64,000 bases of DNA from DASUAS01 sp963809795 (lineage in GTDB: Bacteria; Actinomycetota; Acidimicrobiia; IMCC26256; DASPTH01), in the NCBI GenBank assembly GCA_963809795.1, contig CAWELN010000008.1:62001-126000 (forward strand). The letters are read 5' to 3'. Each line of letters opens with the position of its first letter. Within the stretch, counting starts at the first letter, position 1. Both the position numbers and the translations under genes were made by a program. Under the pieces are notes generated by a model. It saw only the letters and a program-made list of their open reading frames with translations, had not been told where the DNA came from and ran no database searches. Shown here piece after piece: positions 9,401 through 19,600 of the stretch.

Positions 9401-11316
9401 CCTGCGCCACGAGTGCGCGGACCTGCTCGGTCGCGGCCTGCAACGCGCCGACCGACGCTTCCTCGACCTCCCCCACCCGCTGACCGGCTTCACGCGTCCG
9501 TTCGACGAAGCCCTCGACCAGCTCCTCGACCGTTCCCCGGCGCGAGTGCACCGCGTCGCCATCCACGTCGGCCTGCTCCAGCCGGGCGCGGATCCGCTCG
9601 ACCGACTCGCGCACCTCACCCACCGACGATGCCTCGACCGCCGCCACCCGCTGCCACGACTCACTCGCCGCCTCGACCAACGCGTCGTCCAGCTCGTCGA
9701 GCATCACCCGACGCGACCGCAGCTCCTCGGCCTCGGCATCGACCCGCGCCACCTCGGCCCGCACCCGCTCCACCGACTCGCGCAACTCGCCGACCGACGA
9801 CTCCTCCGCCTGCGCCACCCGCTGACCCACGTCGCGCGTCGTGCTCGACGACACCGTCGACCAGCTCCTCGACCGTTCCCCGGCGCGAGTGCAGCGCCTC
9901 GCCGTCCGCGTCGGCCTGCTCCAGGAGGACCCGGACCCGCTCGGCCGCGGCGTGCAACTGCCCGACCGACGTTTCCTCGACCGCCGCCACCCGCTGCCAC
10001 GACTCACTCACCGCCTCGACCAACGCGTCGTCCAGCTCGTCGAGCATCGCCCGACGCGACCGCAGCTCCTCCGCCTCGGCATCGACCGTCGCCCGCACGC
10101 GCTGCACGGTCTCGCGCAACTCGCCGACCGACGATTCCTCGACCTCCCCGACCCGCTGACCGGCGTCGCGCGTCCGCTCGACGAAGCCGTCGACCAGCTG
10201 CTCCACCGTTCCCAAGCGTGCCCGCACGAACTCACCGTCCGCGTCAGCCTGCGCCGTGAGCGCGCGGACGCGCTCGGCCGCGCCCTGCAACTCCTCGACC
10301 GACGATTCCTCGACCGCCGCCACCCGCTGCCACGACTCACTCGCCGCCTCGACCAACGCGTCGTCCAGCTCGTCGAGCATCACCCGACGCGACCGCAGCT
10401 CCTCGGCCTCGGCATCGACCCGCGCCACCTCGGCCCGCACCCGCTCCACCGACTCGCGCAACTCGCCGACCGACGACTCCTCCGCCTGCGCCACCCGCTG
10501 ACCGGCGACGCGCGTCCGCTCGACGACACCGTCGACCAGCTGCGCGACGGTTTCACGGCGCGCCTGCCACTCCTCGGTCTCGGCGTCGGCGTGCGCCACG
10601 TCGGCGCGCATGCGCCCGATGACTCGGCCGAGCTCCTCCTGCGTCTCCTGCTCCAGCCGGGCGTACTCCTCGTCGACCCGGGCACGAGCGCGATGACGAA
10701 GCTCCTCGGCGTCGCGTTCCGCGATGGCGATCAGGTCCGCGATGCGCTGCCCGATCTCGGTCTCGGCACCCCGGGCGCGTTCCGCCACTGCCGACTCGCC
10801 GAGCGAGATCTGCTCGCTGGCCCGCGCGGTCGCGCGACCGATGACTTCCTCGTGGTGGCGGGAGAGGTCCTCGAGTCGTTCCGAGACGCCCGACGCCCGG
10901 CCTCCGACCTCTTCCAGCAGCGCCTCGAGGTGTTCGAGGGACTCCCGGCCGCGCTGCTCGGTGACGGCGAACAGCTCGTGCATCGCCCGACGATGGTCCT
11001 CGACCTCGGCGAGGGTCTCCTCGACGCGCGCGGTCGATCGCGAGTTGCCGGCCGCCACCTCCTCGAGGGCGGTGCGCGATGACGTCTCCGCCTGCTCGAC
11101 GAGCGTTCGGAGCACCCCGCCGATCTCGTCTGCGTCACGACGTGTCCGGGACACGATCTTGTCGAGCTTCTGTGCCGCCTTCTGTTCGAGCCGTTCGAAC
11201 GCGAGGTCGAACGAGGCACGCGCGTCGTCCTCGATCGTCTCGACCACGTCGAGCAGGCGCTCTCGTCGCTCGGACTTCGGCGTGTTCTTCTGCTTGTCGC
11301 CGTGCTTCTTACCCAC
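6467..11316 (-). CDS. giant coiled-coil / LRV-repeat protein, read across two frameshifts
   Basis: Three overlapping minus-strand frames join into one ~1615-residue protein if a +1 base near 9838-9843 and another near 8699-8702 are removed; each lies inside a repeat whose sister copies are in frame. Start is GTG 11316 with GGAGG six bases upstream. Order: basic start (MGKKHGDKQKN), coiled coil (~20-870) ending in alternating 57-residue repeats, a Pro/Asp/Glu-rich linker (~960-1120), an unrecognised globular region (~1140-1360), and about nine ~24-residue repeats of the type VRAAVAARTDIDPGLLVALA (~1365-1600) that resemble LRV/HEAT-like repeats. No signal peptide or membrane segment. Probably a cytoplasmic scaffold; function unknown. 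It could be a genuine pseudogene, but sequence error is as likely. Confidence 0.8.
8720..10560. repeat. in-gene 171-bp (57-aa) tandem repeats of the coiled-coil protein
   Basis: Two alternating repeat types about 57 residues long, anchored by AGQRV and SWQRV, make a ~342-bp composite unit. One unit is three residues shorter (54). Typical blocks are ESSVGELRESVERVRAEV and ADADGDAVHSRRGTVEEL. The high DNA identity between copies points to recent unequal recombination. Confidence 0.85.
9003..9818. repeat. near-perfect 408-bp tandem duplication
   Basis: Bases 9003-9410 and 9411-9818 are almost identical. I see only about two mismatches: TCTCCC versus TCCCCC, and ATCCGCGTC versus ATCCACGTC. 408 bp equals 136 codons, so the duplication keeps frame. 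The join falls in the AQA(D/E) part of the repeat. Confidence 0.9.
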
Positions 11317-11618
11317 TGGAAACCTCCACCCGGCCCCGGTAGGGACCGGTCAGCGCGGCACGTACCGGCTGGCCCAGGTTCTGCATCGGCGTCGATCCGG
11401 GCCGAGTTGACGGCTTTCCGCTCCCCGAACTGCTCCTTCGACCGGCTCCCGCGGAGGCGAATCCGGGCGCCTCGTCCGGCCCGCAGGAGCAGCCGGTTCC
11501 GACGGGCGCCCCTGATTGCCCTCAAGTGGCGCAAGGAGGTGACGATCTACACGACGTCGGGAACGGCGCGCATTTCGCGCGGCAGGCGACGTCGACAGCG
11601 CGGGGACCGGGAGTGGTC
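11317..11618. other. divergent intergenic region, 302 bp
   Basis: Lies between the minus-strand coiled-coil gene and the plus-strand MshEN gene. It holds the GGAGG ribosome site of the coiled-coil gene (11323-11327) and, at its right end, the ribosome site of the MshEN gene. Open frames cross it on the plus strand, but their arginine-rich content looks like background in GC-rich DNA. No convincing small gene, hairpin or operator was seen. Confidence 0.5.
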
Positions 11619-12599
11619 GTGGCGGACCAACGTGAGGGCATCGAGCCGAAGACGATGGCGAGACCCGCAGGCTCGCCGTCGCCGTTGCGCATCGGCGAGC
11701 TGCTCGTGCGACGCGCGCTCATCGACCCCAACGATCTGGCGCTGGCCCTCTCCGAGCAGGAGCTGAGCACCGGGAGCGCACCGCTCGGCCGGCTCCTGGT
11801 CCGCCTCGGCGCCATCGACGAGGACGACTTGACCGTGACGCTCGCAGAGCAATCGGGGATGCGCGTCGTCGATCTCGATCGGGACCCTCCCCCGGAGTCG
11901 TCCGCCCTCAGCCGGATCACCCGCGAGGCGGCGTTCCGGTTGCAAGCCCTGCCGTTGCGCTACGAGGAGGGCGGTCTCGTCATCGCGCTGGCCGAGCCGC
12001 CGAGCCGCGACGTCCGCCGGGAGATCTTGAAGTTGTCGGGTCGACAGGCCGACTTCGTGCTGGCGAACGCCAGACTCCTCGCCGATGCCATCGAGCGGTG
12101 GTATCCACATCCTTCGCTGGTCAACGCCGCTCCGCCCGCCGGCGCCGACACCACGATCGACCTCCAACTCCGACGGACGGTCACGCCATCCCTGCACTTC
12201 CAATCCAATGGTCGTGTCGACATCGCCGGGACGCGCGGCGCGTCCGCGATCACACCCGCCAGCGACCGCGTCGTCGCGTGGCTGCTCGCGCACGCCGCCG
12301 ACGTCGGCGCGAGTGCGATCCACCTCGTCGAGGAGCCGCCGGATCTTCGGGTACGGGTCAGTGTCAACGGGCGGATGCGCGACACGACGGTCCTCCCGGC
12401 CGCCACCGGCGACATCCTGGTCCGACGGGTGCTCCGGGCCGCCGGGCTCGACGCCGACGCCGCGGTCGCCGTCGCTCAGAGTGGCTGGCTGTCTTCCGCC
12501 GAGCCGGGGTTCGGACCGCGAGTACGCGTGACCACCATGCCCACGGGCCCCGGCCGCACCATCGTCTGCGCCGTGGAACGCCCGGCGGTGAGCTCGTAG
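11619..12599 (+). CDS. ATPase-less PilB/GspE-like protein with two MshEN c-di-GMP-binding motifs
   Basis: 326 residues from GTG 11619, chosen for a CGGGAG site five bases upstream; the open frame continues to 11526, and ATG 11655 is an alternative. Two 24-residue motifs of the MshEN type (R/P-L/I-G-x2-LV-x2-G/A-x5-L-x3-L-x2-Q) lie at residues 24-47 and 55-78; this type is known to bind c-di-GMP. A later block (VGASAIHLVEEPPDLRVRV) matches the N2 domain that precedes the ATPase core in PilB/GspE proteins. The protein then ends without Walker A or B. It is best read as a c-di-GMP receptor derived from a pilus or secretion ATPase. The nearby GGDEF-EAL gene supports that. Confidence 0.75.
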   Translation: MADQREGIEPKTMARPAGSPSPLRIGELLVRRALIDPNDLALALSEQELSTGSAPLGRLLVRLGAIDEDDLTVTLAEQSGMRVVDLDRDPPPESSALSRITREAAFRLQALPLRYEEGGLVIALAEPPSRDVRREILKLSGRQADFVLANARLLADAIERWYPHPSLVNAAPPAGADTTIDLQLRRTVTPSLHFQSNGRVDIAGTRGASAITPASDRVVAWLLAHAADVGASAIHLVEEPPDLRVRVSVNGRMRDTTVLPAATGDILVRRVLRAAGLDADAAVAVAQSGWLSSAEPGFGPRVRVTTMPTGPGRTIVCAVERPAVSS

Positions 12600-12618
12600 C
12601 CCTCGTCGGGGTGGTCGC

Positions 12619-13413
12619 TCAGAAGCCGACGGGGTCGGCGAAGGGATCGTCGGGCGGGGCGTCGACGACGACGTCGACGCCGAGCTCGGCCGCGAGGCCC
12701 TCGTAGCCGGTCTCCTCGAGCTGCTGCGCGAGCTCGGGGCCGCCGGTCTTCACCACCCGGCCGCCCATCAGCACGTGCACGACGTCGGGCTGCAGCTCGT
12801 CGAGCAGCCGGGCGTAGTGCGTGATCGCGAGCACGCCCAGGTCGTCGTCGTTGGTCATGGCCTCGACGCGGCGGGCGACGTCGCGCAGCGCGTCGACGTC
12901 GAGCCCGCTGTCGATCTCGTCGAGCACCGCGAACTTCGGCCGGAGCACGGCGAGCTGCAGCGTCTCCGCCCGCTTCTGCTCGCCTCCGGAGAACTCGACG
13001 TTGACCCCACGCTCGAGGAACTGGGGCGCGACCCCGAGGCGAGCGGCCTCCGTGCCGACGCGCTCGCGCAGGTCCGCGTCGGCGCGGCCCTGCCCACGCA
13101 GCGCGGCGTCGAGGAAGTCGTCGAGCCGCACGCCCGGCAGCTCGACCGGGTACTGCAGCGCGAGGAAGAGCCCGCGTGCCGCGCGCTCGTGCGTCGGCAG
13201 CCCCAGCAGCTCGTCGCCGTCGATGGTGACCGAACCGCGGGTGACGACGTAGTCGTCCCGGCCCATCAACACGTGCGACAGCGTCGACTTGCCCGACCCG
13301 TTCGGCCCCATGAGCGCGTGGACCTCACCCGAGCGCACCTCGAGGTCGACCCCGCGCAGGATCTCCTGCCCCGCCACGGTGGCGTGCAGGTCCGAGACCT
13401 TGAGCACGCTCAC
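12619..13413 (-). CDS. sufC: SufC Fe-S assembly ATPase
   Basis: 264-residue ABC-type ATPase that energises the SufBCD scaffold. It has Walker A GPNGSGKS near residue 36, Q-loop region LALQYPVELPG, signature FSGGEQKR, Walker B VLDEIDSGLD and switch ITHYAR, all intact. It is the last gene of the minus-strand suf operon, 34 bp after the Rieske gene. The C-terminal ~25 residues (acidic, DAPPDDPFADP) extend past the usual family end. Confidence 0.95.
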   Translation of the reverse strand: MSVLKVSDLHATVAGQEILRGVDLEVRSGEVHALMGPNGSGKSTLSHVLMGRDDYVVTRGSVTIDGDELLGLPTHERAARGLFLALQYPVELPGVRLDDFLDAALRGQGRADADLRERVGTEAARLGVAPQFLERGVNVEFSGGEQKRAETLQLAVLRPKFAVLDEIDSGLDVDALRDVARRVEAMTNDDDLGVLAITHYARLLDELQPDVVHVLMGGRVVKTGGPELAQQLEETGYEGLAAELGVDVVVDAPPDDPFADPVGF

Positions 13414-13447
13414 GCCGCCACCCCTCGAGGTGGCGGGGTGGGCCGCT

Positions 13448-13762
13448 TCACGGGGTGCTCACGATCACGTCGTCGCCCTCCACGCGGACGTCGTAGACCC
13501 GCACCGGGCGGGTCGCGGGCAGGCTCTGGGGCTCGCCCGTGACCAACGAGAACGTGGACCCGTGCGCGGGGCACTCGATCTCACGCTCCTCCTCCCACAC
13601 GTCGCCCTCGCTGAGCGAGTAGTCGGCGTGGGTGCACTGGTCGTCGATCACGTAGAACTCGCCCTCGATGTTCACCACGCAGAGCCGACGGCCGTCGACG
13701 TCGAACCGGGAGGCGGTGCCCGGCTTCAGGTCGGAGACCGCGCACACGCGGAACTCAGCCAC
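13448..13762 (-). CDS. Rieske-type [2Fe-2S] ferredoxin within suf operon
   Basis: 104-residue small Rieske protein. The cluster ligands are present as CTH (DQCTHADYSL) and CPAH (ECPAHGSTFSL). Its start overlaps the 3' end of sufD by 8 bp, so the two are probably translationally coupled. Such stand-alone Rieske ferredoxins are commonly encoded within actinobacterial suf operons. It could serve as an electron donor for cluster assembly or as a dioxygenase-type ferredoxin; I favour the first from context. Confidence 0.9.
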   Translation of the reverse strand: MAEFRVCAVSDLKPGTASRFDVDGRRLCVVNIEGEFYVIDDQCTHADYSLSEGDVWEEEREIECPAHGSTFSLVTGEPQSLPATRPVRVYDVRVEGDDVIVSTP

Positions 13763-15086
13763 GGGCTCGCGCGATCGGGTCGCGGTGCTCGATCTTCTCG
13801 ATCACGCTGCGTCGCAGCGGTGCGACCAGGGACGGCACGGGGAGGCGGTCGAACACGTCGTCGAAGAAGCCCAGCACCACCAGCCGCTCCGCTTCCTCCG
13901 GCGGCACGCCGCGGGTGGCGAGGTAGTAGAGCTGGTCGTCGTCGACCGGACCGACGGTGCTGGCGTGCGAGCACTTCACGTCGTCGGCCTCGATCTCGAG
14001 GTTGGGGACCGACTTCGCCTCCGCGCCCTCGGTGAGCACGAGGTTGCGGTTGGTCTGGAACGCCACCGACTTCTGGGCGTTGCGCCGGATGCGGATGAGC
14101 CCCGAGTACACCGACTGCGCGGTGTCCTCGACCGCGCCCTTGAACAGGAGATCACTCCGCGTGTTGGGCGCGTCGTGGTCCTGCAGGGTGCGGAAGTCGA
14201 GCATCTGGTCACCGTCGCCGAAGTACACCGCCGTCAGGTCGGACTCGGCGCCCGATCCCGCGAGCAGCGACTCGCTGCGGAGGCGCGCGTAGGCGCCGCC
14301 CAGCGCGACCACCGACGACTTGAGCGACGAGTCCCGGCCGAGGTGGGCGCGTTGCAGCGCCACCTGCCACGTGCGGGGGCCGTGCTCCTGCACCGAGAGG
14401 TAGCGGACGTGCGCGTTCTCGCCGACGACCAGCTCGACGACCGCGTCGACGAGGTGACCGGTGGTGTCGACCCCGGTGTCGGTGGACCCGTACCGGTCGA
14501 ACACCGTGACCTCGGAGCCGTCTTCGGCCACGACCAGCGTGTGCGGGAAGCTGGCGAGTCCGTCGCCTTCCGACCAGTGGAGCACCACGATGGGCCGTTC
14601 GACGGCGACGCCGCGCGGCACCTTCACGAACGCGCCGCCGGCGAGGAAGGCGTCGTGCAGGACGGTGAACGCGTCGGGTGAGGCGTCGGAGCACACGCCC
14701 AGCGTCGACGCGATCTCCTCGGCGTCGCAGGTGGCGATGCCGCACACCCGCACCCCGCGCGCCTCGAGCTCGGGATCGAGCGCGTGGTGCACCACCCGCC
14801 CGTTGCGCACGACGACCAGCCCCGACCGCTCGCCCGCCTCGGCCGCCACCGGGCCACCACCGGGCGCCGTCTCGTCGCCCGGCTGACCCATCTGCTCGGC
14901 CGGCACCGGCCGGTAGCGGCCCAGGTCGAGATCGCCGATCCGGCTGTAACGCCAGATCTCCTCGGCCGCGGTGGGCCACTCGAGGTCGGCCAGCCGCTCG
15001 ACCGCGGCGGCGCGCCGGTCCGCCAGCCAGTCGGGGCCCGGCAGTCCGCGCGCCGCGGCGGGAGAGAAGTGGTCGAGCAGGGTCAT
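13755..15086 (-). CDS. sufD: SufD Fe-S assembly scaffold
   Basis: 443 residues from ATG 15086 (MTLLDHFSPAAAR); the open frame runs further upstream, but that part overlaps sufB. The C-terminal half has the SufB/SufD beta-helix with DDVKCSHASTVGPVDDDQ, which carries the conserved cysteine and histidine used at the SufB-SufD interface. It forms the SufBCD complex with the neighbouring genes. There is a short gap after sufB and an overlap with the Rieske gene, so this is one operon. Confidence 0.93.
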   Translation of the reverse strand: MTLLDHFSPAAARGLPGPDWLADRRAAAVERLADLEWPTAAEEIWRYSRIGDLDLGRYRPVPAEQMGQPGDETAPGGGPVAAEAGERSGLVVVRNGRVVHHALDPELEARGVRVCGIATCDAEEIASTLGVCSDASPDAFTVLHDAFLAGGAFVKVPRGVAVERPIVVLHWSEGDGLASFPHTLVVAEDGSEVTVFDRYGSTDTGVDTTGHLVDAVVELVVGENAHVRYLSVQEHGPRTWQVALQRAHLGRDSSLKSSVVALGGAYARLRSESLLAGSGAESDLTAVYFGDGDQMLDFRTLQDHDAPNTRSDLLFKGAVEDTAQSVYSGLIRIRRNAQKSVAFQTNRNLVLTEGAEAKSVPNLEIEADDVKCSHASTVGPVDDDQLYYLATRGVPPEEAERLVVLGFFDDVFDRLPVPSLVAPLRRSVIEKIEHRDPIARARG

Positions 15087-15099
15087 GTGCAGTGCGGTG

Positions 15100-16503
15100 C
15101 TACCCGACGCTGCCTTCCATGTTGAGCTCGATGAGCCGCGAGAGCTCCACCGCGTACTCCATCGGCAGCGTCTTCGTGATCGGCTCGATGAAGCCATTGA
15201 CGATCATGGCGGTCGCCTGCTGCTCGGTGAGACCGCGGCTCATCAGGTAGAAGAGCTGGTCGTCGCCCACCTTGGAGACGGTGGCCTCGTGCCCGATGCG
15301 GGCGTCCTTCTCGTCGATCTCCATGTAGGGATAGGTGTCGGAGCGGCTCTCCTCGTCGAGGATCAACGCGTCGCAGCGGACGTGGCTCTTCACGCCGTAC
15401 GCGCCCTCCTCGACCCGCACCAGACCGCGGTAGGTGGTGCGGCCACCATCCTTGGAGATCGACTTCGAGTCGATGATCGACGTGGTCTCGGGCGCGGCGT
15501 GGGTCATCTTGGCGCCGGCGTCCTGGTGCTGGCCCGCACCCGCGTACGCCACCGACAGCACCTCGCCGTGCGCCTTCGGGCCGGTCATCACCACGGCCGG
15601 GTACTTCATCGTGAGCTTGGAGCCGAGGTTGCCGTCGATCCACTCGACGGTCGACTCGGTCTCGGCACGCGCCCGCTTGGTGACGAGGTTGTAGACGTTG
15701 GGCGACCAGTTCTGGATGGTCGTGTAGCGGATGCGGGCACCCGGCTTGGCGATGAGCTCCACCACCGCCGAGTGCAGCGAGTCGGTGGAGTACACCGGGG
15801 CCGAGCAGCCCTCGACGTAGTGCACCGAGGCACCCTCGTCGGCGATGATCAGCGTGCGCTCGAACTGGCCCGCGTTCTCCGCGTTGATGCGGAAGTACGC
15901 CTGCAGCGGCATCTCGACGTGCACACCGGGCGGCACGTAGATGAAGCTGCCACCGCTCCAGACCGCGGAGTTGAGCGCGGCGAACTTGTTGTCACCGGGC
16001 GGGATCACGGTGCCGAAGTGCTCGCGCACGATCTCCGGGTACTCGCGCACGGCGACGTCCATCGAGGTGAACAGGATCCCCCGCTTCTCGAGATCCTCAC
16101 GGTTCTTGTGGTACACGACCTCGGACTCGAACTGCGCGGTGACGCCCGCGAGGTACTTGCGCTCGGCCTCGGGGATGCCCAGCTTCTCGTAGGTCTTCTG
16201 CATGCTCTCCGGGAGCATGTCCCACTCGGAGACCTGCCCCTCGGTGGGCTTGAGGTAGTAGTAGATGTCGTCGAAGTCGATGTCGGGCATGTTCTTGGCG
16301 AACCACTCGAGCATCGGCTTGCGCTCGAAGCGCTTCAGCGCGTTGAGCCGGAACTTGGTCATCCACTCCGGCTCTTCCTTCTGGCCCGAGATGTCCCGCA
16401 CGACCGCCTCGTTCAGGCCCTTCTGGGGCGCGTAGACGTAGTCGTCGGTGCTGTCGGACCAGCCGAGCTTGTACTTGCCGAGATCGATACCGGAAACGGC
16501 CAT
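15100..16503 (-). CDS. sufB: SufB Fe-S assembly scaffold
   Basis: 467 residues, normal length for SufB. Start is ATG 16503 with AGGAG upstream (CAGGAGCCGTTG-ATG). The N-terminal part carries WMTKFRLNALKRF, and the beta-helix has YVEGCSAPVY with a conserved cysteine, then DALILDEESRSDTYPYMEI, all highly typical. It is the first gene of the minus-strand suf operon and the main site of nascent cluster assembly. A good promoter with an inverted repeat lies about 60 bp upstream. Confidence 0.96.
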   Translation of the reverse strand: MAVSGIDLGKYKLGWSDSTDDYVYAPQKGLNEAVVRDISGQKEEPEWMTKFRLNALKRFERKPMLEWFAKNMPDIDFDDIYYYLKPTEGQVSEWDMLPESMQKTYEKLGIPEAERKYLAGVTAQFESEVVYHKNREDLEKRGILFTSMDVAVREYPEIVREHFGTVIPPGDNKFAALNSAVWSGGSFIYVPPGVHVEMPLQAYFRINAENAGQFERTLIIADEGASVHYVEGCSAPVYSTDSLHSAVVELIAKPGARIRYTTIQNWSPNVYNLVTKRARAETESTVEWIDGNLGSKLTMKYPAVVMTGPKAHGEVLSVAYAGAGQHQDAGAKMTHAAPETTSIIDSKSISKDGGRTTYRGLVRVEEGAYGVKSHVRCDALILDEESRSDTYPYMEIDEKDARIGHEATVSKVGDDQLFYLMSRGLTEQQATAMIVNGFIEPITKTLPMEYAVELSRLIELNMEGSVG

Positions 16504-16560
16504 CAACGGCTCCTGATGCCCAGGCGAACAGGCTCCCCGCAAGGGCTGACGGGGATTTCC

Positions 16561-16598
16561 ACTACCGCCATAGTAACAATCCCGGGCGGGATCCCCAA
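16561..16598 (-). promoter_or_regulatory. sufB operon promoter with overlapping inverted repeat
   Basis: On the minus strand TTGGGG (16598-16593), 17 bp, then TACTAT (16575-16570) forms a recognisable -35/-10 pair. The sequence ACTA-N6-TAGT (16574-16561) overlaps the -10 as a short inverted repeat, a good place for an Fe-S-sensing repressor such as SufR. The regulator identity is inference; no sufR gene lies in the window. Confidence 0.5.
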
Positions 16599-16621
16599 CC
16601 CCGGACCGTCAGGTGGTCGGG

Positions 16622-19600
16622 TCAGCCGGCGGGCGCTTTCTGGGCCTGTTTCACCAGGACCTGGGCCTGGGCGACCAGCCGTTGATAGGTACCCAGGTCC
16701 GGCGGATTGCTGTCGAGCGCCGTCTGCGCTTGGTCGAGCAGGGCCGCGGCCTGGTCGAGCAGCTGCTGCTTGCTCCCGGTCGCCGGCGGGATGGTGGTGC
16801 TGGCCGGCGGGGCGGTGGTCGTCGTCACCCCGGCGGGCGTGGTGGTGGGCGTGGTCGTGGTCGTGGCCGGCCCGGTGCCGGTCCCGCCGGACTGCTGGCC
16901 CTGCGACACGTTGCAGGTGGTGATCGTCTGTGCGCGCCCGAGCATCTGGTTGAGGCCGTCCTGCACCGTCGGTGCGCAGTAGGCCCCGTAGTCCTGGGAG
17001 AACACGACGACGAACTGGAATTGGGGATACGCCCCGCTGCCACGGCCCTGGGCGTAGAACGGCCGGACGTAGACGATCGAGTTGCCGACCGGGATCAGCT
17101 GCATGCTGCCCTGGATGATCTGCGAGCCCTGCTGGTTCAGCAGCGTGATCGCGGTCGAGATCGCCGAGGTGCGGATGATCGCGTTGTTCACCTGCACCGG
17201 GCCGAGCACCGTCTGTCCCTGCGGCATGGTGAACGAGATCAGCTTGCCGTACTGCGCCGGGTCGGAGTCGGCGGTCAGGAACGACACCAGGCGCGTCTGG
17301 CTGTTGCCCGACGACACCGGCACGAACGGCACCGTGACGATGAAATGGGTGTTGGGATCCTTCTGTCCCGGCAGCCGGATGTTGAGGTAGTAGGGGCTGA
17401 TGCGGGCCCCGGTCGACGTCGCCGCCTGCGGCTGGTTGCTCCCCGACGTCGCCGAGGCGGTCCCCGCGGCGGCGCTCGCCTCGGACAGGATGTCGCTCGA
17501 GACCCGGCCCGAGCCGGGGTCGGGCGACACCAGCCACTTCGAGCTGCCGTCGTAGAAGCGCTTCGGCTCGGTCACGTGGTACCGGCCGAAGATCGACGAC
17601 TGCGACTTGAACAGGTCCTCCGGGTAGCGCAGGTGCGCCCGGATCGCCGCCGGCATCTGCGAGCCGTCGGTGAAGAGGTCGGGGAACGCCGAGCGGTAGG
17701 ACTTGATGATCGGGTCGGTCTTGTCGAACACGTAGAACTTGACCGTGCCCTGGTAGGCGTCGACGGTGACCTTCACCGAGTTGCGCACGTAGTTGAACGA
17801 CTTGGCGAGCGAGCCCTCACCCGAGAGCGACTGGCCGTAGGGATACTGGTCGGTGGTGGTGTACCCGTCCATGATCCAGACGGTGCGGTTGCCGAGCACG
17901 ACGGGGTAGGGGTCGGCGTCGAACTGGAGGAACGGCGCGAGCTTGGTGACCCGGGCGCGGATGTCGCGCTCCATGAGCAGCTTGGTGTTCGAGGTGATCT
18001 GACCCGAGATCAACGGGTCGAGGCTCCCGAACCGCAGCGCGAACGCGGCGCGCCGGACGATGTTCGACAGCTTGACGCCGTCCTTGCCCTTGTAGCGCGT
18101 GAACTGGTCGGTGGCCCCGGCCCTCTGGTAGTTGAACTCGGCCTGCTTGGCGCCGGTGAGCACGTAGCTGCCCAGGTTCTCGGCGAAGTAGATCTGCGAC
18201 GACGGCCCGTTCTGCATCTTGATGCCGTTCCCGTTGACCGGCACGTCGCGGAGGTAGAAGGACGGGTTGCCGTCGGGGTCGGCCTGGTTGCTCGGCGAGG
18301 CGACCGCGCCGTAGCCGTGCGTGTACACGATGTGCCGGTTCACGAACGACTGGCTCGGGAGGTCGGCGCTGTTCAGTCCCCGCGCGGCGATGAGCACCTG
18401 GCGGGTCTCGCCGTCGATGAGGTAGCGGTCGACGTCGACGTCACCGATCTGGTAGTAGGTCTGCAGGTTCTGCAGCGTCAGGTACGTGTCGCGGATCACG
18501 TTGGGGTCCCAGAGCCGCGCGTTGTCGATGGTGCCGCTGTTGGTGTCGATGAGCGTGCGCGCCTGATCGACGGTCAACCCGTTCTTCAGTGACGTGAAGT
18601 CGAACTGCTTCGGCGCCACCTGGTCGAGACCGAAGGCGTCGCGGGTGGCGCGGATGTTGCGGTCGATGTACTTCGACTCCGCCTGGTACTCGTTCGGGCC
18701 GACCTTGAACTGCTGGTAGGCCGCCGGGTAGATGGTGCCGATCACCAGCGACACGAACGCCCACAGGCCGACCGCGATGATCGGGAGCACCCAGCCGCGA
18801 CGGCGGATGTTCCAGAGGAAGAGGGCGGCGGCGCCGATGGAGATGAAGATGAGGAGGTTGAGCGCGGGGAGCTGCGCCTTCACATCGGTGGCGCTGGCAC
18901 CCTCCACCACGCCCCGGGTCGAGAAGTTGAGCTCGAAGCGGCCGAGGTAGTACTGCGCCGTCTTGACCAGCGCCATGACCGCGAGGATCACCGAGAGGTG
19001 CGCCTTCACCTGCGGTGTGACCCGCTGGAACGGGCTCTGGAACCGGATCCCACCGTTGAGGTAGTGCTCCACCGCGGTGACGATGAGCACGATCACCAGC
19101 CCGGCGAAGAGCCACTCCGAGATGAACTTGAGGAACGGCAGCTGGAAGACGTAGAAGCCGATGTCCTTGTGGAACTGCGGGTCGACCTTGTGGAAGCTCT
19201 CGTAGTGCGTGAAGAGCACCCACTGCTTCCATTGCGACGACACGCCGATGCCCGCGATCAGCGCGAAGAACAGCGACACGCCGATGCGGATGCGCATCGT
19301 GTACGGACCGGCGACCTGCTGGTAGCGCGCGATCAGCTCGTCTTCCGGCCCCATCGACCGGTACTTGGGCGCCAACCGGTCGGCGATCACCAGGTTCACG
19401 AACATGATCACGAAGAACACGACCGTGAACACGAGCGCCGGGGCGACGCGGGCCGCGAGCAGGCTGCTCCAGGTGCTGCCCTGCCCCACCGAGTCGAACC
19501 ACAGGTAGTCGGTGTAGAAGCCGGCCAGCCCGCGGAGGCTGAACAGCAGCACGATCAGGACGACGACCGCCCCGATGATCCACCCGCGGAAGCGGAACCG

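Noticed and set aside
13668..14681. Long plus-strand open frames opposite sufD, UPF0182 and other genes
   Set aside because: Shadows caused by high GC; the opposite strand has full-length conserved proteins.
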